Under the pieces are notes generated by a model. It made no database searches, was not told the origin of the DNA, and was given only the letters and a program-made list of their open reading frames with translations. Positions 1 to 8,523 of a stretch of 64,000 nucleotides of DNA are shown here, one piece after another. Positions within the stretch are counted from its first letter, which is position 1, and each line of letters starts with the position of its first letter. The stretch comes from Alkalihalobacillus deserti (GTDB lineage Bacteria > Bacillota > Bacilli > Bacillales > Bacillaceae_D): the NCBI RefSeq assembly GCF_020734105.1, contig NZ_JAJAFR010000004.1:186001-250000 (forward strand). The letters run 5' to 3'. The position numbers and the translations under genes are program-made.

Positions 1-474
1 CTTGATCGTTACGATAAAGAAATACCAGCTTCAATTGATTATCCAAAGCAAGCATTGCATGAGTTAGTTGAAGAAGTCGTTGAACGTTATCCTAATCATG
101 TAGCACTTGAATTTTTAGGAAAGTCACTAACATACAAGGAATTTGCGCAGTCAGTAAGACAATTTGCTAATCATTTGCAAACATTAGGATTAGACAAGGG
201 AGATCGGGTTGCGATTATGCTTCCCAATTGTCGACAAGGAGTCATTACGCACTTTGCAACATTAATGGCAGGCGGTGTTGACGTTCAGACAAATCCCCTA
301 TATGTCGAAAGAGAGCTTGAACATCAGTTAGCAATTGAGCATATTATTATAAGCGTTATTAAAGATTGTCTACCATTCCCGAAAAATGTAATTCACCCGT
401 TTTTTCAGAAAAAGAACACGGGATTATCTTTTGATGTGACTTTTAATGAATGGTTAACATCATCAATTAAATAG
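1..474 (+). pseudogene. lcfA: Truncated long-chain fatty-acid-CoA ligase (LcfA remnant), 5' end outside the window
   Basis: The frame is open from base 1, so the start lies just upstream. The first ~110 residues match the N-terminus of AMP-forming acyl-CoA ligases of the LcfA/FadD type, with the conserved stretches LTYKEF, KGDRVAIMLPNC and AGGVDVQTNPLY. At about 330/331 the reading jumps from HQL to IEHI-ISVIKDCLPFPKN. In intact LcfA these stretches are roughly 35 residues apart, so an in-frame deletion has occurred. A stop follows at 472-474, and the ATP/AMP signature, adenylate-forming core and C-terminal domain are all absent. Intact family members are about 510-570 residues. The fadR promoter begins only 10 bases after the stop. 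The fragment cannot be an active ligase. That it is a pseudogene rather than an assembly error is inference. Confidence 0.85.
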
Positions 475-483
475 AAGAAATGG

Positions 484-512
484 TTGACAGTCACAATCTT
501 TTTCACTACAAT
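484..512 (+). promoter_or_regulatory. Sigma-A promoter of the fadR operon
   Basis: A perfect -35 TTGACA (484-489) and a -10 TACAAT (507-512) are separated by 17 bp. Initiation would fall just before or within the FadR operator at 521-538, the usual arrangement for autoregulation. Confidence 0.85.
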
Positions 513-520
513 AAGAGTGA

Positions 521-538
521 TGAATGAGTAATCATTCA
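521..538 (+). promoter_or_regulatory. FadR operator
   Basis: TGAATGAGTAATCATTCA is an 18-bp near-palindrome. It agrees with the FadR (YsiA) operator known from B. subtilis, TGAATGAMTARTCATTCA. It overlaps the expected start of transcription 20 bases before fadR, so FadR probably represses its own operon (fadR-fadB-etfB-etfA) until long-chain acyl-CoA releases it. Operator identity rests on the consensus match. Confidence 0.88.
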
Positions 539-557
539 CTTCAAAGGAGAGACGACA

Positions 558-1142
558 GTGGGAAAGAAAAAAGGACCTAAATACAACCAGATCATCGATG
601 CTGCCGTTAAAGTGATTGCTAGTCATGGTTATCATCAAGCGCAAGTTTCTAAAATTGCAAAAGAAGCTGGTGTAGCTGATGGTACAATCTATTTATATTT
701 TGAAAATAAAGAAGATATCTTAACCTCATTATTTGAGGAGAAGATGGGCCATTTTGTTGAGATCATCCGTGAACGTCTTATTTCAGAGACTTCGATTGAA
801 GAAAAACTTTTAATTTTAGTGAAAATGCACTTTGAACAACTTCAAGCTGATAAGAATCTAGCGATTGTCACACAGCTCGAGCTGCGACAATCAAATACCG
901 TTTTGCGATTAAAGATTAATGGTATTTTTAAAAACTACTTAGTTTTGTTAGAGGAATTACTAACAGAAGGAAAAGCAGCAGGTTATTTCACTGCTGAACT
1001 AGATAACCGTTTAGCTCGTCAAATGGTCTTTGGTACATTAGATGAGGTCGTAACAAATTGGGTAATGAAGGATTGTAAATATGATCTAATTGCTTCAGCT
1101 AAGCCTATTCACAACATGTTACTTCGTGCATTTCGCGCTTAG
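558..1142 (+). CDS. fadR: Fatty-acid degradation transcriptional repressor, TetR family
   Basis: A 194-residue TetR-family regulator. Residues 1-55 form the helix-turn-helix, with the typical pattern of isoleucine-rich helix 1 and a recognition helix in VAKEAGVADGTIYLYFENKED. The C-terminal part is the ligand-binding dimer domain, expected to bind long-chain acyl-CoA. The length equals the B. subtilis FadR/YsiA family. The GTG start at 558 is preceded by AAAGGAGAG. It heads the operon with fadB (25-base gap), etfB and etfA, and its operator lies directly upstream. Predicted to repress beta-oxidation genes here and elsewhere in the genome. Confidence 0.93.
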   Translation: MGKKKGPKYNQIIDAAVKVIASHGYHQAQVSKIAKEAGVADGTIYLYFENKEDILTSLFEEKMGHFVEIIRERLISETSIEEKLLILVKMHFEQLQADKNLAIVTQLELRQSNTVLRLKINGIFKNYLVLLEELLTEGKAAGYFTAELDNRLARQMVFGTLDEVVTNWVMKDCKYDLIASAKPIHNMLLRAFRA

Positions 1143-1166
1143 TTTGGATGCAAAGGAGTGAAGTAA

Positions 1167-1943
1167 ATGGATTATGTCCAAGTAGTTGTAAAAGAAAAAG
1201 TAGCCACCATTACGTTCAATCGTCCTCCTGCTAATGCTCTTTCAAAGAGTGTTCTTTCAGAGCTTGAACACATATTAACAGAGCTCGAAAGCAATGAAGA
1301 TGTCCATGTTCTATTGCTTCATGGAGAAGGACGATTCTTTGCTGCAGGTGCTGATATCAAGGAGTTTACTGAAGCAAAAGATGGGGTAGAGTTTGCTCGA
1401 ATTGCTAGGAATGGACAGGGAGTATTCAGAAGAATGGAAGATTTCCCTAAGCCGATTATTGTAGCGATTCACGGTGCTGCACTTGGTGGTGGATTGGAGC
1501 TTGCCATGTCCTGCCATATTAGGCTTGCGACTAAAGATGCAAAATTAGGATTGCCTGAACTATCTTTAGGACTTATTCCGGGTTTTGCAGGCAGCCAACG
1601 TCTACCACGTTTTGTAGGTACGGCTAAAGCGGCTGAAATGATGTTGACGAGTGATCCAATATCTGGGTCTGAAGCTAAAGAACTAGGGCTAGTAAACTCT
1701 ACTTTTGCTTCAGAAACAGAACTATTAGAAGAATCTCTTATACTAGCTAAAAAAATAGCAACAAAGAGTATGGTTTCAGTAAAAAGAACGCTTGAATTAC
1801 TTCGCTATAGTCGAAATCCACAGCAAGAAATTGGATCAAGCCGCGAAGCTGAGCTGTTTGGAGAAGTCTTTGATTCCGCTGATGGAAAAGAAGGAATCCA
1901 TGCATTTATAGAGAAACGCTCACCGAACTTTCAAAACAAATAA
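1167..1943 (+). CDS. fadB: Enoyl-CoA hydratase
   Basis: A 258-residue crotonase-fold protein. It carries the oxyanion-hole stretches FFAAGADIKEF (about residues 55-65) and HGAALGGGLELAMSCHIRLA (about 99-118) and the catalytic-glutamate segment LGLPELSLGLIPGFAG. It should hydrate trans-2-enoyl-CoA to 3-hydroxyacyl-CoA in beta-oxidation, in the cytoplasm. The ATG at 1167 follows AAAGGAGTG. It sits between fadR and etfB, as in the B. subtilis fadR-fadB-etfB-etfA operon. Crotonase specificities are hard to tell apart from sequence alone, so the assignment leans on synteny. Confidence 0.9.
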   Translation: MDYVQVVVKEKVATITFNRPPANALSKSVLSELEHILTELESNEDVHVLLLHGEGRFFAAGADIKEFTEAKDGVEFARIARNGQGVFRRMEDFPKPIIVAIHGAALGGGLELAMSCHIRLATKDAKLGLPELSLGLIPGFAGSQRLPRFVGTAKAAEMMLTSDPISGSEAKELGLVNSTFASETELLEESLILAKKIATKSMVSVKRTLELLRYSRNPQQEIGSSREAELFGEVFDSADGKEGIHAFIEKRSPNFQNK

Positions 1944-1965
1944 TAAATTGTAGGAGGGAAAAGAC

Positions 1966-2736
1966 ATGAATATTTTTGTTATGATGAAACGTACGTTTGA
2001 TACTGAGGAAAAGATATCCATTAGTGGTGGTCAAATCGATGATAGTGGAGCTGAATTTATTATTAATCCCTACGACGAGTATGCGATTGAAGAAGCCATT
2101 GTGCTTCGCGATGAGCATGGTGGAGAAGTAACCGTCGTCACGGTTGGGGAGGAAGAAGCAGAAAAAGAGCTGCGTACGGCACTTGCAATGGGAGCGGACA
2201 AAGCGGTTCTTATAGATAGTGAGGAAGTCGATGACTTAGATCAATTCACGACAGCCACTCTACTTGCAGCTTACTTGAAAGATCAACAAGTGGACATTAT
2301 TTTAGGAGGAAACGTGGCCGTTGATGGAGGATCAGGTCAAGTAGGACCTCGTGTAGCAGAACTTTTAAATATCGCTCAAGTTACAACGATTACGAAATTA
2401 ACGGTTACAGACGGTAAAGCAACGATTGTTCGTGACGTAGAGGGTGATGAAGAAACAGTGGAAGTAGCTCTTCCTTTTCTTGTGACAGCCCAACAAGGAT
2501 TGAACGAACCGCGTTATCCTTCTTTACCAGGTATCATGAAAGCAAAGAAAAAGCCATTAGAGAAGCTTGATCTAGATGATCTCGACTTAGATGAAGATGA
2601 AGTGGAAGCAAAAACAACGACCGTAGAAATATTCCTACCGCCAGCAAAACAAGCAGGAAAAGTGCTTGAAGGTGATCCAGCCACTCAGGTAAAAGAGCTT
2701 GTATCATTACTTAAGTCTGAAGCTAAAGTCATTTAA
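1966..2736 (+). CDS. etfB: Electron transfer flavoprotein beta subunit
   Basis: A 256-residue ETF beta subunit. It begins MNIFVMMKRTFDTE, carries the beta-family pattern EAIVLRDEHGGEVTVVTVG, and has the AMP-binding region LGGNVAVDGGSGQVGPRVAE near residues 110-130. With EtfA it forms a heterodimer that carries electrons from acyl-CoA dehydrogenases to the membrane quinone pool. A good ribosome site (AGGAGGG) precedes ATG 1966. An acidic stretch, LDLDDLDLDEDEVEA, occurs near residue 205. The partner gene follows after 15 bases. Confidence 0.95.
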   Translation: MNIFVMMKRTFDTEEKISISGGQIDDSGAEFIINPYDEYAIEEAIVLRDEHGGEVTVVTVGEEEAEKELRTALAMGADKAVLIDSEEVDDLDQFTTATLLAAYLKDQQVDIILGGNVAVDGGSGQVGPRVAELLNIAQVTTITKLTVTDGKATIVRDVEGDEETVEVALPFLVTAQQGLNEPRYPSLPGIMKAKKKPLEKLDLDDLDLDEDEVEAKTTTVEIFLPPAKQAGKVLEGDPATQVKELVSLLKSEAKVI

Positions 2737-2751
2737 ATAGGAGGGGTAATC

Positions 2752-3729
2752 ATGGCGAAAAAAGTATTAGTCATCGGTGAAGTGCGAGATGGAGAATTAC
2801 GTAATGTATCATATGAAGCAATTGCAGCAGGAAAAAAGGTTGCTGACGGTGGAGAAGTGGTAGGAGTTCTTCTAGGTGAAAATGTAAGCGGTTTAGCAGA
2901 TTCGTTGATTCAATATGGTGCAGACCGTGTTGTGATAGTGAACCATACGGATCTTAAATCCTATACGACAGATGCGTACCAACAAGCCCTTTTACAAGTG
3001 TTTGATGTAGAAAATCCTGAAGGGGTAATACTTGGACACACAGCCATGGGGAAAGATGTATCGCCTCGTCTAGCTATGAAGTTAAATGCTGGTTTAATTT
3101 CAGATGCTATTGCAATTGATGTAGTTGGAGGAGAGCCAGTATTCACACGTCCTATCTATTCCGGTAAAGCTTTTGAGAAAAAGAAAGTGAATGAAGGTGT
3201 TGTATTAGCAACGATTCGACCAAATAACATTCCAGCACTAGAACAAGATTCCGAACGTAGTGGTGACGTCTCCTCTGTAACAGTTGATATCAAGGATCTA
3301 CGAACGACCATTCGTGATGTTGTTCGTAAAGCAACAGGTGGAGTTGACCTTTCTGAAGCAAATGTCATCGTAGCAGGCGGTCGCGGAGTGAAAAGTCAAG
3401 AAGGTTTCAAACCTCTTCAAGAACTTGCCGATTTATTAGGTGGTGCTGTCGGAGCTTCTCGCGGAGCATGTGACGCAGAATATTGTGATTATGGTCTGCA
3501 AATTGGTCAAACAGGTAAAGTCGTCACACCAGATCTTTATTTCGCGGTTGGGATTTCAGGTGCGATCCAACATTTAGCAGGAATGTCTAACTCAAAAGTA
3601 ATCGTTGCGATCAATAAAGACCCAGAAGCACCAATTTTTGAAGTAGCAGATTACGGCATTGTTGGTGATTTGTTTGAAATTGTGCCAATCCTAACTGAAG
3701 AGTTAAAGAGTGCTTTAATTTCTAACTAA
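2752..3729 (+). CDS. etfA: Electron transfer flavoprotein alpha subunit
   Basis: A 325-residue ETF alpha subunit. The N-terminal half is the alpha/beta domain. The C-terminal half holds the FAD site, seen in [20 protein letters not shown] and the following [13 protein letters not shown] segment. It pairs with EtfB to accept electrons during beta-oxidation. It is the last gene of the fadR operon. The stop at 3729 is followed within 30 bases by a hairpin-rich element (3756-3879) that should end transcription. Confidence 0.95.
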   Translation: MAKKVLVIGEVRDGELRNVSYEAIAAGKKVADGGEVVGVLLGENVSGLADSLIQYGADRVVIVNHTDLKSYTTDAYQQALLQVFDVENPEGVILGHTAMGKDVSPRLAMKLNAGLISDAIAIDVVGGEPVFTRPIYSGKAFEKKKVNEGVVLATIRPNNIPALEQDSERSGDVSSVTVDIKDLRTTIRDVVRKATGGVDLSEANVIVAGGRGVKSQEGFKPLQELADLLGGAVGASRGACDAEYCDYGLQIGQTGKVVTPDLYFAVGISGAIQHLAGMSNSKVIVAINKDPEAPIFEVADYGIVGDLFEIVPILTEELKSALISN

Positions 3730-3755
3730 ACGATATAAAGAAGTAATGCTATTGA

Positions 3756-3879
3756 GAGGCTACTGAAAAAGCCTCTTTTAGCAGATTCGAGGAAGTAGCA
3801 ATGGCTCAACACGTTGCGAGCCTGCTGATTGAGAACCCCACTAATAGCAGGCTTTAAAACTGACCTATTCAGTAGCCTC
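3756..3879. repeat. Nested inverted-repeat element / terminator after etfA
   Basis: A 124-bp segment bounded by perfect 12-bp arms GAGGCTACTGAA (3756-3767) and TTCAGTAGCCTC (3868-3879). Inside, the left arm forms a short terminator hairpin with AGCCTC followed by TTTTA. A second hairpin is built on AGCCTGCT / AGCAGGCT. The same CTACTGA..TCAGTAGCCTC arm motif is reused in the hairpin at 14278-14315. The 343-base gap between etfA and trxA holds nothing else recognisable except a TATAAT at 4026-4031, the likely trxA -10 box, with only a weak -35. Whether the element is mobile is unknown. Confidence 0.6.
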
Positions 3880-4072
3880 GTTATTGGTGGTTTCTTTTTT
3901 TTTTGCAAGTGAATCTTATAGGTTGGCTAAAAAGTATAAAGAGTCCCTTTATCTGTGTGTACCGTTTTAAAAGAAGGATACAATAAAATACGAGCAACAG
4001 ATTCGCCAGCAGTGGAAGTGTTTGGTATAATCAAATTGAATCAAACTTGTAAAGATCTAAGGAGGTTTTTTA

Positions 4073-4387
4073 ATGGCAATTGTAAATGTAACAGATCAAA
4101 CATTCGAAACTGAAACAAGTCAAGGTGTCGTTCTTGCAGATTTCTGGGCACCATGGTGCGGACCTTGTAAGATGATTGCACCTGTTCTTGAGGAACTTGA
4201 TTCTGAAATGGGCGATAAAGTAAAAATTGCTAAGCTTGATGTCGATGAAAACCAAGAAACAGCTGGTAAATACAGCGTAATGAGCATCCCAACACTTCTT
4301 ATTTTCAAAGACGGAGAAGTAGTAGATCAAGTGGTTGGATTCAAACCAAAAGAAGCATTAGCTGAATTGCTTAATAAGCATCTATAA
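4073..4387 (+). CDS. trxA: Thioredoxin
   Basis: A 104-residue thioredoxin with the active-site motif WCGPC (about residues 28-32), the cis-proline segment MSIPTLLIF, and the usual full length. It is a cytoplasmic dithiol-disulfide reductant kept reduced by thioredoxin reductase, which is not in this window. The start ATG at 4073 follows AAGGAGG. It is transcribed alone: a hairpin terminator follows directly, and uvrC lies 217 bases on, the same neighbour as in B. subtilis. Confidence 0.97.
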   Translation: MAIVNVTDQTFETETSQGVVLADFWAPWCGPCKMIAPVLEELDSEMGDKVKIAKLDVDENQETAGKYSVMSIPTLLIFKDGEVVDQVVGFKPKEALAELLNKHL

Positions 4388-4404
4388 GGTAGTGTTTTTT
4401 ATGC

Positions 4405-4437
4405 CCGCTTTCTTTTTTTTAGAAAGCGGTTTTTTTG
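4405..4437 (+). terminator. Rho-independent terminator of trxA
   Basis: Arms CCGCTTTCT (4405-4413) and AGAAAGCGG (4421-4429) with a loop of Ts, followed by a T-run. It lies 17 bases after the trxA stop. Confidence 0.9.
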
Positions 4438-4604
4438 TTTTTCTAGGGGACAGCATGTTATTGTGTTTAGGATAATCGCGAGTCAAGAAAATAATGATCT
4501 CCCGTGTGAAAAAAATCGCAAAAGCTTAATCCAACTTTTTCTAAGAAGATCTTGCTTGCTTTTCTCTCCAATCTCGCAAACAATAGAGGGTGAGGTGGAG
4601 TACG

Positions 4605-6377
4605 ATGAGTCAAATTAAAGAAAAACTTATGTTTCTGCCTGATCAACCAGGCTGTTATTTAATGAAGGATCGTCAGGATACAATCATATATGTTGGAAAA
4701 GCGAAGGTATTAAAAAATCGCGTTCGTTCTTATTTTACTGGTTCTCATGATGGCAAAACACAAAGACTTGTGAGTGAGATAGTTGATTTCGAATATATTG
4801 TTACATCATCCAATATTGAAGCCTTAATTTTAGAGATGAATTTAATTAAGAAACATGATCCGAAATATAATGTGATGCTAAAGGATGATAAATCTTATCC
4901 TTATCTAAAATTAACAAATGAGGAACATCCGAGGTTGATCACGACTCGGCAAGTAAAAAAAGACGGTGGGAAATATTTTGGGCCTTATCCGAATGCGGGA
5001 GCTGCAACTGAGACGAAAAAGCTGTTGGATCGCTTGTATCCGTTAAGGAAATGTCGAACGCTACCTGATAAAGTCTGTCTTTATTATCACATAGGTCAGT
5101 GTCTAGCTCCATGTGTTGCTGAGGTTACAAAAGAAGAGAATCAAGCAATGGTACAAGATATAACGAAATTTTTGCGTTCAGGCCAAGATGAGATTAAAGA
5201 AAAGTTAACGGATAAAATGATGAAAGCGGCCGAAGAAATGGATTTTGAACGTGCCAAAGAAATTCGCGATACATTGCAGCATATGGATACAGTCATGCAA
5301 AAACAAAAGATGATGGTTAGTGATTTTGTTGATCGAGATGTGTTTGGGTTTTCCTATGATAAAGGCTGGATGTGTGTTCAAGTCTTTTTTATTCGTCAAG
5401 GTAAACTAATTGAAAGAGACGTTTCTATTTTTCCTTTTTATAAGGAAGCCCATGAAGATTTAATGACATTCATTGGTCAGTTTTATTTGAAAAAGGAACA
5501 TATAAAACCAACGGAAATTCTACTTCCTGAAACAGTGGACCGAGAAATGATTGAACAGTTATTAGAAGTGAAAACACATCATCCAAAACGAGGAAAGAAA
5601 AAGGAGTTACTCGACCTTGCTAATCAAAACGCGGCTGTTGCTTTAAAGGAAAAATTCTCACTGATTGAAAGGGACGAGGAAAGGACCATTAAAGCAATTG
5701 AACGACTTGGAGAAGCGATGGCGATTGCAACGCCTTACCGGATTGAAGCATTTGATAACTCTAATATTCAAGGTACCGATCCTGTTTCAGCAATGGTGTC
5801 TTTTGTAGATGGTAAGCCAAGTCGAAAAGATTATCGTAAATACAAAATAAAAACAATTGATGGACCCGATGATTATGGTTCTATGCGAGAAGTTATCCGT
5901 CGTCGGTACGTACGACTGTTAAAAGAATCTTTACCTTTACCTGATTTAATTGTGATTGATGGTGGGAAAGGTCAAATCGCAGTTGCCCAAGAAATAATAG
6001 TTGACGAACTTGGCTTAACAATACCGGTATGTGGAGTGGCTAAAGATGAAAAGCACCGGACCTCTCAGCTATTGATGGGAGATCCGCCAATTGTCGTTCC
6101 ACTTAAAAGGGACAGCCATGAATTCTACTTGCTGCAACGGATTCAAGACGAAGTCCATCGTTTTGCTATTACCTTTCATCGCCAAACTCGTTCAAAAACG
6201 TTTTTTAAGTCTGCTCTTGATGACATACCTGGCGTTGGGGAAAAACGAAAGCGTCAATTGTTAAAGCACTTTGGATCTGTAAAAAAAATGAAAGAAGCAA
6301 CAGTTGATGATTTTAAACAATTATCGATACCAGAGAAAGTGGCCGAGACCATTGTTGAGACATTAAAATTGAAGTAA
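4605..6377 (+). CDS. uvrC: Excinuclease ABC subunit C
   Basis: A 590-residue UvrC, the dual-incision nuclease of nucleotide excision repair, acting with UvrA and UvrB. In order: GIY-YIG endonuclease domain (about 14-90, with [18 protein letters not shown]), a cysteine-bearing linker ([21 protein letters not shown]), a UvrB-binding UVR motif (about 200-235), an RNase H-like 5' nuclease domain with [11 protein letters not shown] and [10 protein letters not shown], and a C-terminal helix-hairpin-helix ([18 protein letters not shown]). I chose ATG 4605, preceded by GAGGTGGAG, over an upstream in-frame start at 4590, because family members begin near MSQIKEKL. Confidence 0.96.
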   Translation: MSQIKEKLMFLPDQPGCYLMKDRQDTIIYVGKAKVLKNRVRSYFTGSHDGKTQRLVSEIVDFEYIVTSSNIEALILEMNLIKKHDPKYNVMLKDDKSYPYLKLTNEEHPRLITTRQVKKDGGKYFGPYPNAGAATETKKLLDRLYPLRKCRTLPDKVCLYYHIGQCLAPCVAEVTKEENQAMVQDITKFLRSGQDEIKEKLTDKMMKAAEEMDFERAKEIRDTLQHMDTVMQKQKMMVSDFVDRDVFGFSYDKGWMCVQVFFIRQGKLIERDVSIFPFYKEAHEDLMTFIGQFYLKKEHIKPTEILLPETVDREMIEQLLEVKTHHPKRGKKKELLDLANQNAAVALKEKFSLIERDEERTIKAIERLGEAMAIATPYRIEAFDNSNIQGTDPVSAMVSFVDGKPSRKDYRKYKIKTIDGPDDYGSMREVIRRRYVRLLKESLPLPDLIVIDGGKGQIAVAQEIIVDELGLTIPVCGVAKDEKHRTSQLLMGDPPIVVPLKRDSHEFYLLQRIQDEVHRFAITFHRQTRSKTFFKSALDDIPGVGEKRKRQLLKHFGSVKKMKEATVDDFKQLSIPEKVAETIVETLKLK

Positions 6378-6467
6378 GCAAACAGCTTACGCTGATTTTA
6401 TACTTGCTTCTTTTTCTAACCTTTGCTAGAATATAAATCAATTGAATATGCCGCACTTCAAATGAAG

Positions 6468-6653
6468 TGATTGGTAGAGGAGCGAAAACCAATAGTACAC
6501 TTTCTAAGGTTAATGAGAACCGTTTGAAGAAAGTCGAAAGGGGAATTCGCCGAAGTGCAAGGAACACTCATTTTCCTTGTGCTGGACCTATGTTTAATAA
6601 GCATAGGGCTGTCACATACCTACACCCAAGTGGTATGTGGAGAACTATCTCAC
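6468..6653 (+). ncRNA. Lysine riboswitch (L box)
   Basis: The leader before lysC contains the conserved L-box core in order: GTAGAGGAGCG, an AGTA loop segment, AAGGGGAATTCGCCGAAG, GCTGGACC, GGGCTGTCACA and GGAGAACTATC closing the P1 helix. These match the lysine riboswitch aptamer known from B. subtilis lysC. The terminator at 6694-6732 is the expression platform. Bound lysine should stabilise P1 and cause premature termination, lowering aspartokinase synthesis. Boundaries are approximate. Confidence 0.93.
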
Positions 6654-6693
6654 GTGAGAAACAGGGAACAGTGTGGTACCGGACTGGTATGAC

Positions 6694-6732
6694 AAGCAAC
6701 AGTGAGGGGTTTTCCTTTATTGTTGCTTTTTT
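6694..6732 (+). terminator. Riboswitch-controlled terminator before lysC
   Basis: Arms AAGCAACA (6694-6701) and TGTTGCTT (6721-6728) with extra pairing inside (GGGG with CCTT), then a T-run. It lies between the lysine aptamer and lysC, as expected for an L-box platform. Confidence 0.85.
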
Positions 6733-6775
6733 GCGTTCCATCATCGCCGTGAGTATATGGAGAGGATGAAAGAAA

Positions 6776-8014
6776 ATGGTAAGGATTGTACAGAAATATG
6801 GCGGGACATCGGTTGGATGCGTTGAACGAATTAAACATGTAGCAAATCGAATTAAGCGTTCAAAGGAAGAAGGTCATGATCTTATCATTGTTGTTTCGGC
6901 AATGGGAAAGTCCACGGATGAACTAGTTAGCTTAGCTGAAGATCTCACCGATACACCAAGCAAAAGAGAAATGGATATGTTGCTTTCAACAGGAGAACAA
7001 GTTACGATTTCTCTGTTAACAATGGCCCTTCAAGAGATTGGCATTCAAGCGATCTCGCTTACAGGCTGGCAAGCAGGAATAAAAACAGAAGCGAGCCATG
7101 GGAATGCACGAATTACGGATATCAAAACGAAGCGAATTGAAGAAGAACTCTCGCAAGGAAAAGTGGTTATTGTTGCAGGTTTCCAAGGAATTAGTGGAAG
7201 TGATATTACAACTTTAGGTCGTGGAGGATCAGACACGACAGCCGTTGCTTTAGCAGTTGCGCTAAAGGCTGGCCGTTGTGATATTTACACAGATGTAACA
7301 GGCGTTTACACAACAGATCCGCGCTATGTAAAGAAAGCTCGTAAGCTCCATTCAATTTCTTATGATGAGATGCTTGAAATGGCTAATCTTGGAGCGGGTG
7401 TGTTACATCCACGAGCTGTTGAATTTGCAAAAAATTATGATGTACCCCTAATGGTAGCATCTAGTATAGAAGATGTAGTAGGAACAATGATCGAGGAGGA
7501 AGTCACAATGGAACAAAACTTAGTAGTACGGGGAATAGCTTTTGAAAATGATGTAACTAAGATAACGATTAAAGGCTTACCTAATCAATTGAACACATTA
7601 TCAAAGCTATTTACGGCATTGTCTGAAAATCAAGTGAATGTCGATATTATAATCCAGAACCAATATGATGACGAGCACGTCAATATATCTTTTTCAATCA
7701 CTCAATCTTCCCTGAAAGAAACGCTAGCTGTATTACAAGGGCAACAAGAAGAACTACAATTCACCGATATTTATTTTGAAGAAGATCTTGCGAAAGTTTC
7801 GATTGTAGGATCCGGTATGGTTTCTAATCCAGGTGTTGCCGCTCAAATGTTTGCGGTTCTAGCTGAAAATGAGGTTTTTATCAAAATGGTCAGTACATCA
7901 GAAATTAAAGTGTCTGTTGTAGTGGAAGAGGCGGATATGGTGTTAGCAGTTGAAATGTTGCATAATGCGTTTCAACTTGCAGAGGAGGTAGAAGAAGAAG
8001 TAAAAGTTATATAA
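6776..8014 (+). CDS. lysC: Lysine-sensitive aspartate kinase (aspartokinase II), alpha and beta from one gene
   Basis: A 412-residue monofunctional aspartokinase. It phosphorylates aspartate as the first step to lysine, threonine, methionine and diaminopimelate. The N-terminal kinase domain begins with the signature VQKYGGTSVG and has GRGGSDTTAVALA near residue 147. Two ACT domains lie at about 260-400, and the second contains VGSGMVSNPGVAAQMF. An in-frame internal start is clear: GAGGAGGA at 7493-7500, then ATG at 7508 (Met245), giving a 168-residue product. B. subtilis aspartokinase II makes its beta subunit this way. Upstream control is by the lysine riboswitch. Confidence 0.95.
   Translation: MVRIVQKYGGTSVGCVERIKHVANRIKRSKEEGHDLIIVVSAMGKSTDELVSLAEDLTDTPSKREMDMLLSTGEQVTISLLTMALQEIGIQAISLTGWQAGIKTEASHGNARITDIKTKRIEEELSQGKVVIVAGFQGISGSDITTLGRGGSDTTAVALAVALKAGRCDIYTDVTGVYTTDPRYVKKARKLHSISYDEMLEMANLGAGVLHPRAVEFAKNYDVPLMVASSIEDVVGTMIEEEVTMEQNLVVRGIAFENDVTKITIKGLPNQLNTLSKLFTALSENQVNVDIIIQNQYDDEHVNISFSITQSSLKETLAVLQGQQEELQFTDIYFEEDLAKVSIVGSGMVSNPGVAAQMFAVLAENEVFIKMVSTSEIKVSVVVEEADMVLAVEMLHNAFQLAEEVEEEVKVI
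7508..8014 (+). CDS. lysC: Aspartokinase II beta subunit (internal in-frame start within lysC)
   Basis: A nested product of 168 residues beginning MEQNLVVRGIAF. The start ATG lies 7 bases after a strong Shine-Dalgarno sequence, GAGGAGGA, placed inside the kinase coding sequence. It contains only the two ACT regulatory domains. In B. subtilis the homologous beta chain starts at almost the same residue (about 246) and forms alpha2beta2 with the full-length chain. That it is made here is inferred from the site and the precedent. Confidence 0.75.
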   Translation: MEQNLVVRGIAFENDVTKITIKGLPNQLNTLSKLFTALSENQVNVDIIIQNQYDDEHVNISFSITQSSLKETLAVLQGQQEELQFTDIYFEEDLAKVSIVGSGMVSNPGVAAQMFAVLAENEVFIKMVSTSEIKVSVVVEEADMVLAVEMLHNAFQLAEEVEEEVKVI

Positions 8015-8025
8015 GAAGGATGCTA

Positions 8026-8070
8026 ACTTATCGCCTGCCCCTAATGATAGGGTAGGCGATAAGTGTTATT
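8026..8070 (+). terminator. Terminator after lysC
   Basis: Long arms ACTTATCGCCTGCCCCT (8026-8042) and AGGGTAGGCGATAAGT (8049-8064), with one bulged base, then GTTATTTC. The T-run is weak but the stem is very stable. Confidence 0.8.
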
Positions 8071-8127
8071 TCAAGATAAGAAAATATAAAAATGTGAGTG
8101 GTGAAAAAAAGACCGCTATGCGGTTTC

Positions 8128-8523
8128 TTACCTAGTAAGATCTTTTCTATCAAGTTCCACTATAAATTGTATGACTTCTTTTTTTACTGTATATGTACTC
8201 CCTGTAACACAGTTATACCAAATCTCTAGTTGTTGAGCCAAAAAGCCTGCTTCTAACTGATAACAACGTGTATCCTGTTTATCCATCCATGGACCAGAGA
8301 GTTCAAAAACTTGAACTTGTTTCTTGTCTTTTATTTGAGCAAGTGTTCCCCAATTCGCATCTTCAAAAAATTGAAAAAGTTCCTCTATTGTAGCTACTGC
8401 GTATTTACGTGCTAGAGATTTTCCAATCCAATAAAGTATCGAATCATGTTCCTTACCTAGGACATCTTTTAGAACATCATTACGAATTAAATCGTAACCA
8501 AATTGTTTCGTCTGTCTTTCCAT
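8128..8523 (-). CDS. yslB: YslB family protein (DUF2507)
   Basis: A 131-residue cytoplasmic protein resembling B. subtilis YslB. It shows the N-terminal pattern FGYDLIRNDVLKDVLGKEHDSILYWIGKSLARKY and a central LSGPWMD region, typical of DUF2507, a fold related to heme-NO-binding/V4R-like proteins. The function is unknown. It lies convergent to lysC, in the same place as yslB between lysC and sdhC in B. subtilis. It is slightly shorter than the ~148-residue homologue. The start ATG at 8523 is preceded on the minus strand by AAGGGAGA. Confidence 0.85.
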   Translation of the reverse strand: MERQTKQFGYDLIRNDVLKDVLGKEHDSILYWIGKSLARKYAVATIEELFQFFEDANWGTLAQIKDKKQVQVFELSGPWMDKQDTRCYQLEAGFLAQQLEIWYNCVTGSTYTVKKEVIQFIVELDRKDLTR

